Source: Diaphorobacter caeni (GTDB lineage: Bacteria > Pseudomonadota > Gammaproteobacteria > Burkholderiales > Burkholderiaceae_C). From it: a DNA stretch of 64,000 nucleotides. Shown in pieces: positions 1-9,483 of this stretch. A program made the position numbers and the translations under genes. How positions within the stretch are numbered: position 1 is the stretch's first letter; each line of letters starts with the position of its first letter. The stretch lies in NCBI RefSeq assembly GCF_015354245.1, contig NZ_JADKYZ010000004.1:248001-312000 (forward strand), read 5' to 3'. Under the pieces are notes generated by a model that searched no databases, was not told the origin of the DNA, and worked only from the letters and a program-made list of their open reading frames with translations.

Positions 1-806
1 ACGCCGACACCGGCACCCAAAGCCATGCCAGCAAGTATTTCGACCGCGCGAGCTGGATCGGCCTGCAGAACCAGAGCGAGACGCTCACCCTCGGCCGCCA
101 CAGCTCGCTGCTGGCCGACACGCTCTCGACCATCGACCCGCTGCAAAAGCGCTTTCCCGATTTCAACCCCAACGTCACCATCGGCGCGCTGAGCCAGCCG
201 GGTCTCTCCAACCAATACGGCAACGGCGGCCTCGCGGGCAACGCGTACTGGCTCGACAACTCCGTCAAATACACCAGCCGCACCAACCACTTCCGGCTGA
301 GCGCGATGTACGGCTTCGGCGAGCAGGCGGGCGACCGCAAGCCCCTGTCCTCCGGCGGCCTGCTGTTCAGCGTCGAAGACCGCGACATGATCATCTCCGG
401 CGCCTACCAGACGTTCAAGGACAGCGAGAGCCGTGCGCTCAAGGCCTGGACCGTGGGCTCCTCCTACAAGTCCGGCACCGTGCGCTTCGCCGCCTCCGCC
501 GCCCGCAGCGAGGCCGATCTGGGCAGCTCCCTGAGCACCATCCAGCGCGTGTACTCGCTCGGCGCGACCATGTCGACCACCACCAAGACCGACTGGACCC
601 TCGCCTACTACAAGGTCACCCGCGAGCGCTCGCAATACGCGGACGACGGCTACAACCGCCTGATCGCGCTCTACGAATACAAGTTCTCCTACCGCACCAA
701 GCTGTACGCGGAGTTCGACGTCACCAACTGGAACGACGGCTATCAGGGCGCAGGCAACAAGAGCCGCGCGACCGGGTTCGGCGTGGGGATGCAGTACCGG
801 TTCTGA
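1..806 (+). CDS. Gram-negative trimeric porin, C-terminal part (5' truncated by window edge)
   Basis: The reading frame is open from the first bases (codons start at position 3) and ends at the TGA at 804-806; the start lies outside the window. The visible ~267 residues carry the L3-type signature of betaproteobacterial OmpC-like porins: an aromatic/glycine-rich segment leading to GRHSS near the left edge, followed by alternating amphipathic strands (SVKYTSR, FRLSAMYGFG, LYAEFDVTNW). The protein ends GVGMQYRF, with the terminal Phe needed for BAM-dependent outer-membrane insertion. It should form a 16-strand trimeric channel for small hydrophilic solutes. No gene on the same strand follows; the next gene is convergent. 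Substrate selectivity cannot be judged. Confidence 0.9.
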   Translation, partial: ADTGTQSHASKYFDRASWIGLQNQSETLTLGRHSSLLADTLSTIDPLQKRFPDFNPNVTIGALSQPGLSNQYGNGGLAGNAYWLDNSVKYTSRTNHFRLSAMYGFGEQAGDRKPLSSGGLLFSVEDRDMIISGAYQTFKDSESRALKAWTVGSSYKSGTVRFAASAARSEADLGSSLSTIQRVYSLGATMSTTTKTDWTLAYYKVTRERSQYADDGYNRLIALYEYKFSYRTKLYAEFDVTNWNDGYQGAGNKSRATGFGVGMQYRF

Positions 807-872
807 CCGGCACCGCAGACCGACGCACGGCACACAGCGCGCGGAGAGCGCGCGTCCAGAACCCAAGCCGCG

Positions 873-2606
873 TCACGGCTGCTCGTAGGTCCGCAACTCC
901 GGGAGCTTGGGCTGCGCGTGACGGCGCAGCGCGGCTTCGAGATCCTTGGTGACCTTGGACGTGTGATCCACCTGCGGCCTGCAGGGCGTGGATGCCGAAG
1001 TGCCGGGAGCGCATTCGATGGCGCCGAGCTCCGGTGGCAGCCTCCATTCGAAATCCCTGAGTGTCGCCTCCTGCACCAACGATTGCAGCGCAATCACAGG
1101 TCGCTCCGCACCGGGCCAGGCGTCCACGTGGTGCAGCAGCTTCCAGAAACCGGGCGAGTCGTTGCGTTCAATCTCCGCTACCCGATACCTGTCGCTGGCC
1201 ATCACGATCTTGTCCCCTTGCGAAGCACCGGATGCGGTCTGCTCCTCGCACCAAGCCAGTTCATGAACGATGGCCTTTGCGGAAGGCAGATCGCCCACTT
1301 GCAGCCAATGGCTGCGCAGCATGAAATTTCGCAGTTCGGGACAATAGACCAAGGACGACTCAGGACGCACAAAGCCGAAGGCGCGGCCGTCGCGCAGATT
1401 CAACCGCAGATAGCGCGCGCCCAGACCGGACAGACTGGCCCAGCGAGAATCGCTTTTGCCCGACAGCGCATTGGCGATGCGCTGCGCCTGAGCCATGCCA
1501 CGCATATCAGCCCCAGTGCCAATGGCGTGATCGGAGCTGCACTGCTCCAATTCCCAAAGCCCTTCCGCTGGCACATCGTGCCAGGCAGCAGCCCGGGGAA
1601 TCGCCAATTTCTGCGCACAGGCTTGAAGGGTCTGCGCATTCTGCTTTTCTCTGGTGCGATCCGCGATCTGTTGAAACAAAAAAATCCCGGCGATCGCAAA
1701 TATGCCAATCACGAGCAACCGCTTGGCGTACGCCCTGATCCACCACACGAGCTCCATCTTCGTCTGCCGGAACTTCTCCACCGCACGCCAAGGCGCGGGC
1801 AGCCGCCCCCAGGCCCCCGTCCAGCGGTGCACATGCTCCTCGGGCAGCCACCAGTCCAGAAAATTCTGCCATTGCACATAGAAGTGGCGCAGGTGCTCCG
1901 GCGTGAGCTGAAGCTCCCTCGCGACCTCGGGATCGGGCTCGCCAAGCAACGCCATCGCGATCTTCCGTTGCGATGGGCGAAGTGACTCCAGCGTGTCGAG
2001 AACGAACTCCAGCGACTCGACTCCGACGCCCTTGCGCCGCCAATCAAACAGGCTGTCCGCAGCCAACAGCAGCGCGCTGCGGCGAGCACCGAGAGCCTTC
2101 CCCGCGATCAAGCTTGCAAGCTGCCGCTCAAAAGACTCCCGGGCCTCCAGGTTCTCCAGCTCCGGATGCGCCAGAAGCCGCTTCAACTCATCCGTCGCGC
2201 CATCCACCTCCCACGGCTGAAAGCTCCATTGCGCCTCGCTCAAAATCCGCTCGGCAGCCGCGCCTGGAAACCGCATCACGAATACGCGAGGGTCAGGGTC
2301 AGGCCCCGGTTCGGGTTCGGACTCCGCTTGCGTCGAATCTTCGCGCCGCTCGCTCTCAGCCAAGGGTGCGGATGCCTGCGACGACTGAACCTGATCGGCA
2401 TCGACCTCCTCATCCTCATCCTCATCCTCGTCTTCCGCATGGGAGCGCGCAATGGCCAGCGCCCGTTCGTATGCAGCCCTCAACGCCATGAAGGCCTGCG
2501 GCTCCTTCACCTGATCGATGCCCTTGAGCAGTCGCGCATAGGCGCGGCGCACGGTCCTTTCATCGGCGTCTTCGGGCAGCTCGAGCAATTCAAACGCATC
2601 GCGCAT
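873..2606 (-). CDS. J-domain-like membrane protein, partner of HscC-type Hsp70 (DjlB/DjlC-like)
   Basis: A 577-residue protein. The first ~60 residues resemble a J domain (FELLELP, then RRAYARLLKGIDQ and ALRAAYERAL for helices II and III), but the HPD tripeptide that normally triggers Hsp70 ATPase is absent: the loop reads KGIDQVKEP. An acidic low-complexity stretch (runs of Glu/Asp) and a Glu/Ser/Pro-rich linker follow. One hydrophobic segment (LLVIGIFAIAGIFLFQQI) near residue ~300 is a likely membrane anchor; the rest has no recognisable domain. It sits directly behind the Hsp70 gene. A GTG at 2615 would overlap the Hsp70 stop as GTGA, but ATG 2606 has GGGAG at good spacing and is preferred. 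The hscC-djlC pairing of enterobacteria supports the role. Confidence 0.75.
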   Translation of the reverse strand: MRDAFELLELPEDADERTVRRAYARLLKGIDQVKEPQAFMALRAAYERALAIARSHAEDEDEDEDEEVDADQVQSSQASAPLAESERREDSTQAESEPEPGPDPDPRVFVMRFPGAAAERILSEAQWSFQPWEVDGATDELKRLLAHPELENLEARESFERQLASLIAGKALGARRSALLLAADSLFDWRRKGVGVESLEFVLDTLESLRPSQRKIAMALLGEPDPEVARELQLTPEHLRHFYVQWQNFLDWWLPEEHVHRWTGAWGRLPAPWRAVEKFRQTKMELVWWIRAYAKRLLVIGIFAIAGIFLFQQIADRTREKQNAQTLQACAQKLAIPRAAAWHDVPAEGLWELEQCSSDHAIGTGADMRGMAQAQRIANALSGKSDSRWASLSGLGARYLRLNLRDGRAFGFVRPESSLVYCPELRNFMLRSHWLQVGDLPSAKAIVHELAWCEEQTASGASQGDKIVMASDRYRVAEIERNDSPGFWKLLHHVDAWPGAERPVIALQSLVQEATLRDFEWRLPPELGAIECAPGTSASTPCRPQVDHTSKVTKDLEAALRRHAQPKLPELRTYEQP

Positions 2607-2611
2607 GGCGC

Positions 2612-4330
2612 TCACTCCCGGTCAAGAAGAAACGGCTCGGCATCGATGCGCGCGAGCAACTCCTCCAACTGCTTTCGAGGAGCTGCGATCTTGCGGTCGT
2701 CCTGCGTTTCCAGCGCCATTTCAAACGCGAGCATGGTGTTGGAGAGCAGCTCGCGCCAAGGCCCGAGCAGCTGCGTGTAATGGCGCTCGGCACGCGCGAG
2801 CAATGCGCGCACCTCCATGCGGTCACGTGGGTGCAGCTTGAGCGCCTTGAGCTTCTCGAGCCGCTTGCGCAGTTCGTCGGGCGACAGCCGCTCGGCATTC
2901 GACTCGATCACCAGCTGCCGCGCCGGACCCAACGTCTGCTCGTTGCGCAGCAGCACCGCCTCGACCTCCAGCAGACCGTTCGCATCGAGCGTGAAGCGCA
3001 CATCGGCCACAACACCCTCGCAGCCGCCCTTGGGCAACTGCAGATGCAGTTCACCCAGGCGGATGTTGTCCTGCACGCGCCTGGCCTCGCCCTGGTAGAC
3101 CTCGATGTCCAGCTGCTGCTGATCCGGCGACAGCGGATGGAAGCGCTCCACGCGGCTTGCAGGGATGATGGTGTTGCGCTCCAGCACCGGCGCCATGAAG
3201 CCGGTCTGCCGCTGCCCGCCGCCCAGATCCTTGGAGACATTCACCCCGAGCGTGTACGGACACACGTCGGTCATCACCCGCTCGGACAGCGCCGCGTCGC
3301 GCCCGCGCAGCGCCGCATGCACCGCCGCGCCCAGCGCCACGATGTGGTCCGGGTCCAGCCCCACCTGCGGAAACCGGCCGAACATGCGCGTGACCAGTTG
3401 GCGCACGGCCACGAGGCGCGTGCTGCCACCGGCAAGCACCACGGTATCCAGTTCCTGAGGCCGGATGCGCGAGTCGCGCAGCGCGCGCTCCACCGGCTGG
3501 CGCATGCGCTCAAGCAGCGGCTCCAGCACCTGGTCGAGATCGTGCGCGGTCCAGCATTTCGCATGAGACCCATCGCTCACGTCGAGCCGCATCTCGACGC
3601 TTTCCTGCGCCGCCAGCGCGCATTTGGCGAGCTCCGCCGCACGCATCAAACGCGCCTGCACCAGCGGCTGATGCGCAAGCTCGTCAGGCATCCGCGTGTC
3701 CTGCACGAAGCGTCGCACCATCAGCTCGTCCACATCCTCGCCACCCAGACGGTTGTCCCCCGCCGTGGCGCGCACTTCCATCACGCCTTCAAACAGCTCC
3801 AGCACCGATACGTCAAAGGTTCCGCCGCCGAGGTCAAAAACGAGAAAACGCCCTGCGTCCTGATGCAGTCCGTAAGCCAGCGCCGCAGCCGTCGGCTCGT
3901 TGAGCAGAGTGACGCCGGTGAACCCCGCCAGCGTGCCCGCGGCACGCGTGGCCTGGCGCTGCGCGTCCGAAAAATACGCCGGCACGGTGATCACCACCTC
4001 GGTGACGGGCTGGCCCAGATCGGCCTCCGCATCGGCCTTGAGCGAGCGCAGCACCAGCGCCGACAGCTCCTCGGCCCGCATTGCGTGCTGGCCGAGCCTG
4101 AAGACCCGCGCCGTGCCCATGTCGCGCTTGAAGACTGCAGCGCTCAGCTGCGGATGGCTCTGCAGCCGCTCCCTCGCAGCCGCACCCACCAGAAAGCTGC
4201 CGTCCTTGTCCACGCTGACCACCGACGGCGTCAGCACCTCCCCCAGTGCATTCGGCACCAGCCGCGCCTTGCCGTCCTGCCACACGGCCACGAGACTGTG
4301 CGTCGTGCCCAGATCAACCCCTACAAACAT
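2612..4330 (-). CDS. hscC: Hsp70-family chaperone, HscC-like
   Basis: A 572-residue Hsp70. The nucleotide-binding domain starts [11 protein letters not shown] (residues 6-16) and contains the second phosphate loop [12 protein letters not shown], the adenosine motif LAGGSTRL and the linker-proximal DVCPYTLGV. The substrate domain is present, but the C-terminal lid is short and there is no DnaK-type C-terminal tail. That matches the shorter HscC subfamily (E. coli HscC is in the mid-550s) rather than DnaK or HscA. It is the first gene of a two-gene minus-strand unit with the J-like protein, with stop and start nearly touching. HscC homologues are specialised chaperones whose clients are largely unknown. 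The 206-bp gap upstream separates it from a divergent LysR gene. Confidence 0.88.
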   Translation of the reverse strand: MFVGVDLGTTHSLVAVWQDGKARLVPNALGEVLTPSVVSVDKDGSFLVGAAARERLQSHPQLSAAVFKRDMGTARVFRLGQHAMRAEELSALVLRSLKADAEADLGQPVTEVVITVPAYFSDAQRQATRAAGTLAGFTGVTLLNEPTAAALAYGLHQDAGRFLVFDLGGGTFDVSVLELFEGVMEVRATAGDNRLGGEDVDELMVRRFVQDTRMPDELAHQPLVQARLMRAAELAKCALAAQESVEMRLDVSDGSHAKCWTAHDLDQVLEPLLERMRQPVERALRDSRIRPQELDTVVLAGGSTRLVAVRQLVTRMFGRFPQVGLDPDHIVALGAAVHAALRGRDAALSERVMTDVCPYTLGVNVSKDLGGGQRQTGFMAPVLERNTIIPASRVERFHPLSPDQQQLDIEVYQGEARRVQDNIRLGELHLQLPKGGCEGVVADVRFTLDANGLLEVEAVLLRNEQTLGPARQLVIESNAERLSPDELRKRLEKLKALKLHPRDRMEVRALLARAERHYTQLLGPWRELLSNTMLAFEMALETQDDRKIAAPRKQLEELLARIDAEPFLLDRE

Positions 4331-4536
4331 CGGTCACTCCCTCGTGCTGCCCGCACCGGTTCGGTCTGTTCAATGATCAAGCGCACAGATTACCCGAAGC
4401 CGACCTCCAGCCTAGGCCCCAGTCCCGCCCCCGGGCGGGCACGGTCCTGCAGATCGGGAGCCGCGTTGGTTTACGATCCAGCCTTGTCCAACAGGCGAGC
4501 GGCCCGCTTGCGCTTGCACTCTCGCCTCCGATCTCC

Positions 4537-5472
4537 ATGGAACTGCGCCAACTCCGCTACTTCGTCCGCATCGTCGAACTCGGCTCGATGGGCCGGGCCG
4601 CGCTCGATCTGGGCATGGTGCAGTCCGCTTTGAGCCAGCAGATCAGCCGTCTGGAAAGCGAGCTTGCCACCCGCCTCCTGCAGCGCACCAGCAAGGGCGC
4701 CGTGCCCACCGAGGCCGGTCTCGCGTTCTTTCACGAGGCCCAGCTCACGCTGCGCCACGCAGACCAGGCCATCCTCGCCGCGCAGCAGGCGCGGCTGTCG
4801 GGCGCGGTAAGCGTGGGCCTGTCGCCCACCATCGCCTCGGTGCTCGGCCTGCCGCTGATGCGCGCGATGCGCGAGCGCTACCCCGACGTGCGCCTGCACA
4901 TGGTCTCCGCGCTGTCGGGCCATCTCTCGAGCCTGCTCAACGCGCGCCAGCTCGATCTGGCCATCCTCTTCGACACCAACGCCGCGCGCCGCTGGAGCGT
5001 GACGCCGCTGCTCGAGGAACGCCTGTTCCTGATCCAGTCCCGCCGCCATCCGCTGTGGCCGCTCACCGAAAAAATGAAACTCGTGCAGCTTCAGGAAAAG
5101 CCGCTGATCCTGCCCTCGGGCAGCCACGGCCTGCGCAGCTCCGTCGTCACCGCCTGCGCCCAGGCGGGCTTCCAGCCCCAGCTCGCGATGGAGATCGACT
5201 CGCTCACCATGCTCATGGAAGCCGTGGACGCGGGCCTTGGCGCCACCGTCCAGCCCTGGTCCGCCGTCAATCCGTACGAGGACGCGGCAGAGCGTTTCTG
5301 GTGGTCCGAGATCGACGACGAGCGCGTGCGCCGCCACGCCCTGCTGTGCAGTCTGTCGGACGACGAGCTCTCCCCCGCAGCCCTCGCGGCGCGGGTGGTG
5401 CTGACGGACTGCGCAAAGCAGCTGGTGCAGTCGGGGAAGTGGATCGGGGCGCGCTGGGCGGCGGCCGAATAG
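4537..5472 (+). CDS. LysR-family transcriptional regulator
   Basis: A 311-residue LysR protein. The start ATG at 4537 begins MELRQLRYFVRIVELGS, the canonical LysR opening; the frame extends further upstream but that part is not LysR-like. The winged helix-turn-helix occupies residues 1-60 (QSALSQQISRLESEL is the recognition region) and the periplasmic-binding-like effector domain residues ~90-300. The N-terminal half resembles the Cbl/NAC/CynR-type LysR branch. It is transcribed away from the hscC gene and towards the amidase 136 bp downstream, so the amidase/Bug genes are plausible targets. The effector is unknown. Confidence 0.9.
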   Translation: MELRQLRYFVRIVELGSMGRAALDLGMVQSALSQQISRLESELATRLLQRTSKGAVPTEAGLAFFHEAQLTLRHADQAILAAQQARLSGAVSVGLSPTIASVLGLPLMRAMRERYPDVRLHMVSALSGHLSSLLNARQLDLAILFDTNAARRWSVTPLLEERLFLIQSRRHPLWPLTEKMKLVQLQEKPLILPSGSHGLRSSVVTACAQAGFQPQLAMEIDSLTMLMEAVDAGLGATVQPWSAVNPYEDAAERFWWSEIDDERVRRHALLCSLSDDELSPAALAARVVLTDCAKQLVQSGKWIGARWAAAE

Positions 5473-5607
5473 TCGCGCACGTACGCAGTTTCGCTTATCC
5501 CCTGAGGGCGCGAGACGAAGAATTGCCAACGATAATCCGCCCAAAAGGAGACAACGCAGGCCCGTGGCGACCGCCACCCACGAAGGCATGCGCAGCGGAC
5601 TACGCAC

Positions 5608-7071
5608 GTGCGAGCATCAGAACTTGAATCATCCCGCCACAGCGAACTGTGGAAATGGTCAGCCACCGATCTGGCGACCGCCATCCGCCACCGGCAGCTG
5701 TCCCCCGTCGAAGTCACGGAAAGCGTGCTGCAACGCATCACCGAACTGCAGCCGACGCTCAACTGTTTCATCACCGTCTGCGCGGAACGCGCGCTGCAGG
5801 AGGCCCGCGTCGCCGAAGCGGCGCTGATGAGCGGCGACGCGCCACTGGGCGCGCTGCACGGCGTGCCGTTCTCGGTGAAGGACATCGTCAACACGGAAGG
5901 CGTGCCGACCACGTTCGGCGCGCTGCCGATGCGAGCCAACGTTCCCGCACAGGATGCGGTGTCGGTGGCGCGCCTGCGCATGGCGGGCGGCATTCTCGTC
6001 GGCAAGACCACCACGCCCGAATTCGGCTCCAAGGGCTTCACCGACTCCCCCCTGTTCGGCGTGACGCGCAATGCCTGGAGCGCGCACCACACCAGCGGCG
6101 GCAGCAGCGGCGGTGCGGCCGTCGCCGTGGCGGCGGGCATGGCGCCACTGGCCGTGGCCACCGATGGCGGTGGTTCCACGCGCATTCCCGCGGCCTGCAA
6201 TGGCGTGGTCGGCATCAAGCAGACCATCGGCGTGGTGCCGCACAGCCAGGCGCAGGACCTCTTCGGCAACCAGACCTACGTGACACCCACCACCCGCAAC
6301 GTGCGCGATACCGCGCTGATGCTGGATGTGATGTCCGGAGCACACGCCTGCGATCCCTGGTCCCAGGGGCGCGCCGCCACCGCCTGCCTGCCAGCGCTGC
6401 AGAACCTGCCCCCGGATTTGAAGGGCCGTCGCTTTCGCTACAACCTGGCCCCCGAGGGACAACGCGCGTCAGCGGAGGTCGAACAGCGATTCATGCAGGT
6501 GCTCGATCTCATCCGATCGCTGGGCGCCAGCGTCGAGCCCTTTGACGCGCAGTTGAAGATCGAGCCCATCTGGCGCACCGTCAACCACACCGTCTGGCGC
6601 GCGCGCTTCTCGCAGCTGGTGGCGCAGCACCGCGATGAGCTGAGCGCCACATTCGTGCGCCAGATCGAAAGCGCCGCGCACTACAGCGCCATCGACTACC
6701 AGAACGCCATGTTCGCGCGCTCACGCCTGTTCCAGACCGTTCAGTCGTGGTTCGAGCATTGCGACTTCGTGCTGACCCCGACGCTCTCGCGCACCGCGCT
6801 GCCGCTGGGCACGGACATCTTCGACACCATGGAGATCGACGGCACGGAACTGGAAGACATCCGCGCGAACTGGTATCCATGGACCATGCCGTTCAACATG
6901 ACGGGACACCCCGCCATCAGCATTCCCTGTGGATTCGGCGAGCACCGCCTGCCGATGGGACTGCAGATCGTGGCACCGATGTTCGCGGACACGGCCATGC
7001 TGCAGACCGCCGCGCAACTCGAAGCGGCCCTGGGTCTTCTCGACGCACGACCCGCCTGCGACTCTCTTTGA
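5608..7071 (+). CDS. Amidase signature family hydrolase
   Basis: A 487-residue amidase (about the usual 450-500). The Ser-cisSer-Lys triad is readable: Lys133 in VGKTTTPEF, cis-Ser166 in SGGSSGGAAV, and nucleophile Ser190 in DGGGSTRIPA. These enzymes cleave carboxamides to acid plus ammonia; the substrate pocket cannot be assigned. The only in-frame start near the homologous N-terminus (SELWKWSATDL) is the GTG at 5608, which lacks a clear Shine-Dalgarno. A strong AAAAGGAGA lies ~57 bases further upstream with no in-frame start beside it, so the start is uncertain. A LysR regulator is upstream and a Bug solute-binding protein follows 18 bp downstream, suggesting an imported amide or an amide-linked acid. 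Confidence 0.9.
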   Translation: MRASELESSRHSELWKWSATDLATAIRHRQLSPVEVTESVLQRITELQPTLNCFITVCAERALQEARVAEAALMSGDAPLGALHGVPFSVKDIVNTEGVPTTFGALPMRANVPAQDAVSVARLRMAGGILVGKTTTPEFGSKGFTDSPLFGVTRNAWSAHHTSGGSSGGAAVAVAAGMAPLAVATDGGGSTRIPAACNGVVGIKQTIGVVPHSQAQDLFGNQTYVTPTTRNVRDTALMLDVMSGAHACDPWSQGRAATACLPALQNLPPDLKGRRFRYNLAPEGQRASAEVEQRFMQVLDLIRSLGASVEPFDAQLKIEPIWRTVNHTVWRARFSQLVAQHRDELSATFVRQIESAAHYSAIDYQNAMFARSRLFQTVQSWFEHCDFVLTPTLSRTALPLGTDIFDTMEIDGTELEDIRANWYPWTMPFNMTGHPAISIPCGFGEHRLPMGLQIVAPMFADTAMLQTAAQLEAALGLLDARPACDSL

Positions 7072-7089
7072 ACCTCCAACAATGATCCG

Positions 7090-8109
7090 ATGACGGACCG
7101 AGACATGCACTACGAATCACCCTCCCTCACCCGCCGCCACGCCGTGCTGGCAGCCGCGCTGACCGCCGTGGCCTGGACGGCGGCTGCCCCCGTCGCCCAT
7201 GCGCAGGACAACGCGGACATCACCCGCATCATCGTCGGCTTCGCTCCGGGCGGCGCGGCCGATTCGCTCGCGCGGCTCTATGCGGAGCAGCTGCGCCAGG
7301 ATGGTCTGGGCAACATCATCGTGGAGAACAAGCCCGGCGCCTCGTCGCGCCTGGCGCTGGACTATGTGAAGAAGGCACCGGCGGACGGCAAGACCATCTT
7401 CATCGGACCCTCGCCGATGTTCACGATCTTCCCGCTCACCTACAAGAAGCTCAGCTACGACCCGGACAAGGATCTGGTGCCCGTGGCCCTGCTGACCGAT
7501 GTTCCCACGGTGATCGCCACCTCCGTCAACGCGCCCTATCACTCGATGGGCGAGTACGCGCAATGGCTCAAGAAGAATCCCAATGGCGGCAGCCTCGGTC
7601 TCGCCTCCATCGGCAGCGCCGGTCATCTCGGTGCGTTCGCGCTCAGCAAGGAACTGGGCATCACCGTCACGCCCACGCCGTATCGCGGTGCCACGCCGAT
7701 GCTGGTGGACGTGGTGAGCGGCAACGTGTCCATGGGCTGGGACGCCGTGGCCAGCATGATGCCACTCTACAAGGGCGGAAAGCTGCAGTTTCTTGGCGTG
7801 AGCGGCACGCGTCGCATCAAGGCGCTGCCTCAGGTGCCCACCGCGTACGAGCAGGGCTTCAAGCAGTTCGAGTTCGCCACCAGCTGGTATGGTGCCTATG
7901 TGGCAGGCTCCACCTCGGAAGCCATCAGAACACGCCTGCAGGACGCGTTCATCAAGGCATCGTCCAACGCCGCCACCGCCTCCAAACTGGAGGATCTGGG
8001 CCTCGAGGTGGTGGGCAAGTCCGGCGCCGATGCGCGCGAGCGCATGCTCAAGGAACGCGCCGCCTGGAGCCCCATCGTCAAGGCATCGGGATTTGAAGCA
8101 CAGGACTGA
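7090..8109 (+). CDS. Bug/TctC-type tripartite tricarboxylate transporter substrate-binding protein
   Basis: A 339-residue secreted solute-binding protein. The signal region has a twin arginine (TRRHAVLAAAL) and ends at a likely AHA-Q cleavage site near residue 40. The mature part starts with the Bug fold (IIVGFAPGGAADSLARLY) and contains the family's carboxylate-binding loops (NKPGASSRLAL, PTPYRGATPML). ATG 7090 and an internal ATG 7105 are both possible. Bug proteins bind organic acids or amides in the periplasm. No TctA/TctB membrane subunits are present, so this is an orphan component. It directly follows the amidase and is probably co-transcribed. Confidence 0.93.
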   Translation: MTDRDMHYESPSLTRRHAVLAAALTAVAWTAAAPVAHAQDNADITRIIVGFAPGGAADSLARLYAEQLRQDGLGNIIVENKPGASSRLALDYVKKAPADGKTIFIGPSPMFTIFPLTYKKLSYDPDKDLVPVALLTDVPTVIATSVNAPYHSMGEYAQWLKKNPNGGSLGLASIGSAGHLGAFALSKELGITVTPTPYRGATPMLVDVVSGNVSMGWDAVASMMPLYKGGKLQFLGVSGTRRIKALPQVPTAYEQGFKQFEFATSWYGAYVAGSTSEAIRTRLQDAFIKASSNAATASKLEDLGLEVVGKSGADARERMLKERAAWSPIVKASGFEAQD

Positions 8110-8121
8110 GTGATTGCGTCA

Positions 8122-8147
8122 GAATCGGAGGCAGTCCACTCCGATTC
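8122..8147. promoter_or_regulatory. Perfect 9-bp inverted repeat abutting the thioesterase start
   Basis: GAATCGGAG and CTCCGATTC flank an 8-base loop and end 6 bases before the thioesterase ATG. No T-tract follows, so it is not a typical intrinsic terminator. It occupies the place where the ribosome-binding site should be. It could be an operator or an RNA hairpin that controls translation of the thioesterase. Confidence 0.4.
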
Positions 8148-8153
8148 GAGACC

Positions 8154-8612
8154 ATGACCACAGCGCCCGCAGCACTCATCCGAGACCAGCTCGAAGCCCT
8201 CCACTGGAAACCCCGTGACCTCCCCGGCCACATCGGTCAGATCGGCCCCATGTGGACCCGCAAGGAGCCCGAGGGCTGGGCCTATGGTCTGCTGTGCGAG
8301 GGCAAGCATCTCAACCCCGCTGGCGTGATGCATGGCGGGGTGACGGCCAGCCTGCTCGATCATGCGATCAGCGCCGTGGCGTGGGAGGCTGCGGGCAGGC
8401 TGCCATGCCTCACGGTGCAGCTGGACACGCACTTTCTCGCGCCCGTGGCGCAGGGGGAGTTTGCCGAGGTGCGGGTGAAGGTGAACAGCCGCTCGCGCAG
8501 CCTGATGTTTCTCTATGGTGAAATGACGGTGAATGGCACGCTCGCGGCGACGGCGCAGGCGGTCATGAAGGTGATGTCGTCACCGGCCACCGCGGCTTCG
8601 GTTCAGGTCTGA
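8154..8612 (+). CDS. PaaI-family hotdog thioesterase
   Basis: A 152-residue single hotdog-fold protein. The motif GVMHGGVTASLLDHA, followed by a short strand-rich half (LTVQLDTHFLAP, AEVRVKVNSRSRSLMF), is characteristic of PaaI/YdiI-type acyl-CoA thioesterases, where the Asn/His-Gly-Gly region and the Asp at the start of the central helix act in catalysis. It hydrolyses acyl-CoA to free acid and CoA; the acyl group is unknown. It lies between a Bug protein and an IclR regulator on the same strand and may release CoA from intermediates of nearby CoA-dependent pathways. Confidence 0.85.
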   Translation: MTTAPAALIRDQLEALHWKPRDLPGHIGQIGPMWTRKEPEGWAYGLLCEGKHLNPAGVMHGGVTASLLDHAISAVAWEAAGRLPCLTVQLDTHFLAPVAQGEFAEVRVKVNSRSRSLMFLYGEMTVNGTLAATAQAVMKVMSSPATAASVQV

Positions 8613-8649
8613 TCCTGACCTGATCTTCCACACACAACGCTCAACGTTC

Positions 8650-9465
8650 ATGGTCTCTTCACGCCCGACGAAACCTTCGGAGGCACCCAGCTCCACACCC
8701 AAGGCTGCGCGTGGCACGCGGGTGCGCCCCGTGCCTGCGGTGAGCCGCACCATCGCCATTCTGCGACTGCTCGGCGACACCAAGCAGCCCATGGGGGTGA
8801 AGGCGATTGCCGACGCGCTGGAGCTGATCCCGAGCACCTGCCTGCACATTCTGCGGGTGCTGGTGAGCGAAGGGCTGGTGACGGTCGATCCCTCCACCAA
8901 GCGCTACGCGCTCGGCAGCGGCATGATCAGCCTGGCGCGCAGCGTGCTGGGGGGCGGCAGCTTTGCACAGCTGGTGCAACCGGCGCTCGACCGCCTTGCC
9001 GCGCACAGCGGCGTGACGGCAATGGGCGTGGAGGTGACCGGCCTGCAGACTGCGGTGGTGCTGGCGCTGTCGCGCTCGGACCAGCCCTTTCGCTTTCACA
9101 CCGATGTGGGCAGCCAGTTCAATTCGCTGGTCAGCGCGACCGGGCGGCTGATCGCCGCGCACAACGGCGAGACCTGGGCGCAGCTGCGCAAGCGCTTTGA
9201 CAAGGTCGAATGGGACAACGCGCCCACCTTCGATCAGTGGAAGGACGAGATCGAGCAAGCGCGCGCGCTGGGCTGGAGCGTGGACCGCGACCACTTCATC
9301 AGCGGCGTGACCGTGGTGGCCGTGCCGGTGATGTCGCAGGCGGGGCGCATGACGCACACGCTGGCGGCGGTGGGCCTGTCCAGCCACCTGGACGGCAGCG
9401 CCGTCAACGCGCTTGCGGCACGGATGCTGCAGGAAGCGCGTCAACTCGCGGGCGCTCTGCCCTGA
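8650..9465 (+). CDS. IclR-family transcriptional regulator
   Basis: A 271-residue IclR protein. A Pro/Ser/Lys-rich tail of ~25 residues precedes the winged helix (RTIAILRLLGDTKQPMGV, then ADALELIPSTCLHILRVL as the helix-turn-helix, residues ~32-90). The C-terminal effector domain carries the expected LVSATGRLIAAH and GVTVVAVPVM segments. It is 37 bp downstream of the thioesterase on the same strand and converges on the minus-strand Bug gene. IclR proteins usually control nearby aromatic or organic-acid genes, so either the preceding plus-strand genes or the opposing CoA-ligase operon may be the target. Confidence 0.9.
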   Translation: MVSSRPTKPSEAPSSTPKAARGTRVRPVPAVSRTIAILRLLGDTKQPMGVKAIADALELIPSTCLHILRVLVSEGLVTVDPSTKRYALGSGMISLARSVLGGGSFAQLVQPALDRLAAHSGVTAMGVEVTGLQTAVVLALSRSDQPFRFHTDVGSQFNSLVSATGRLIAAHNGETWAQLRKRFDKVEWDNAPTFDQWKDEIEQARALGWSVDRDHFISGVTVVAVPVMSQAGRMTHTLAAVGLSSHLDGSAVNALAARMLQEARQLAGALP

Positions 9466-9483
9466 TCGATTTTCAACCGCCCT

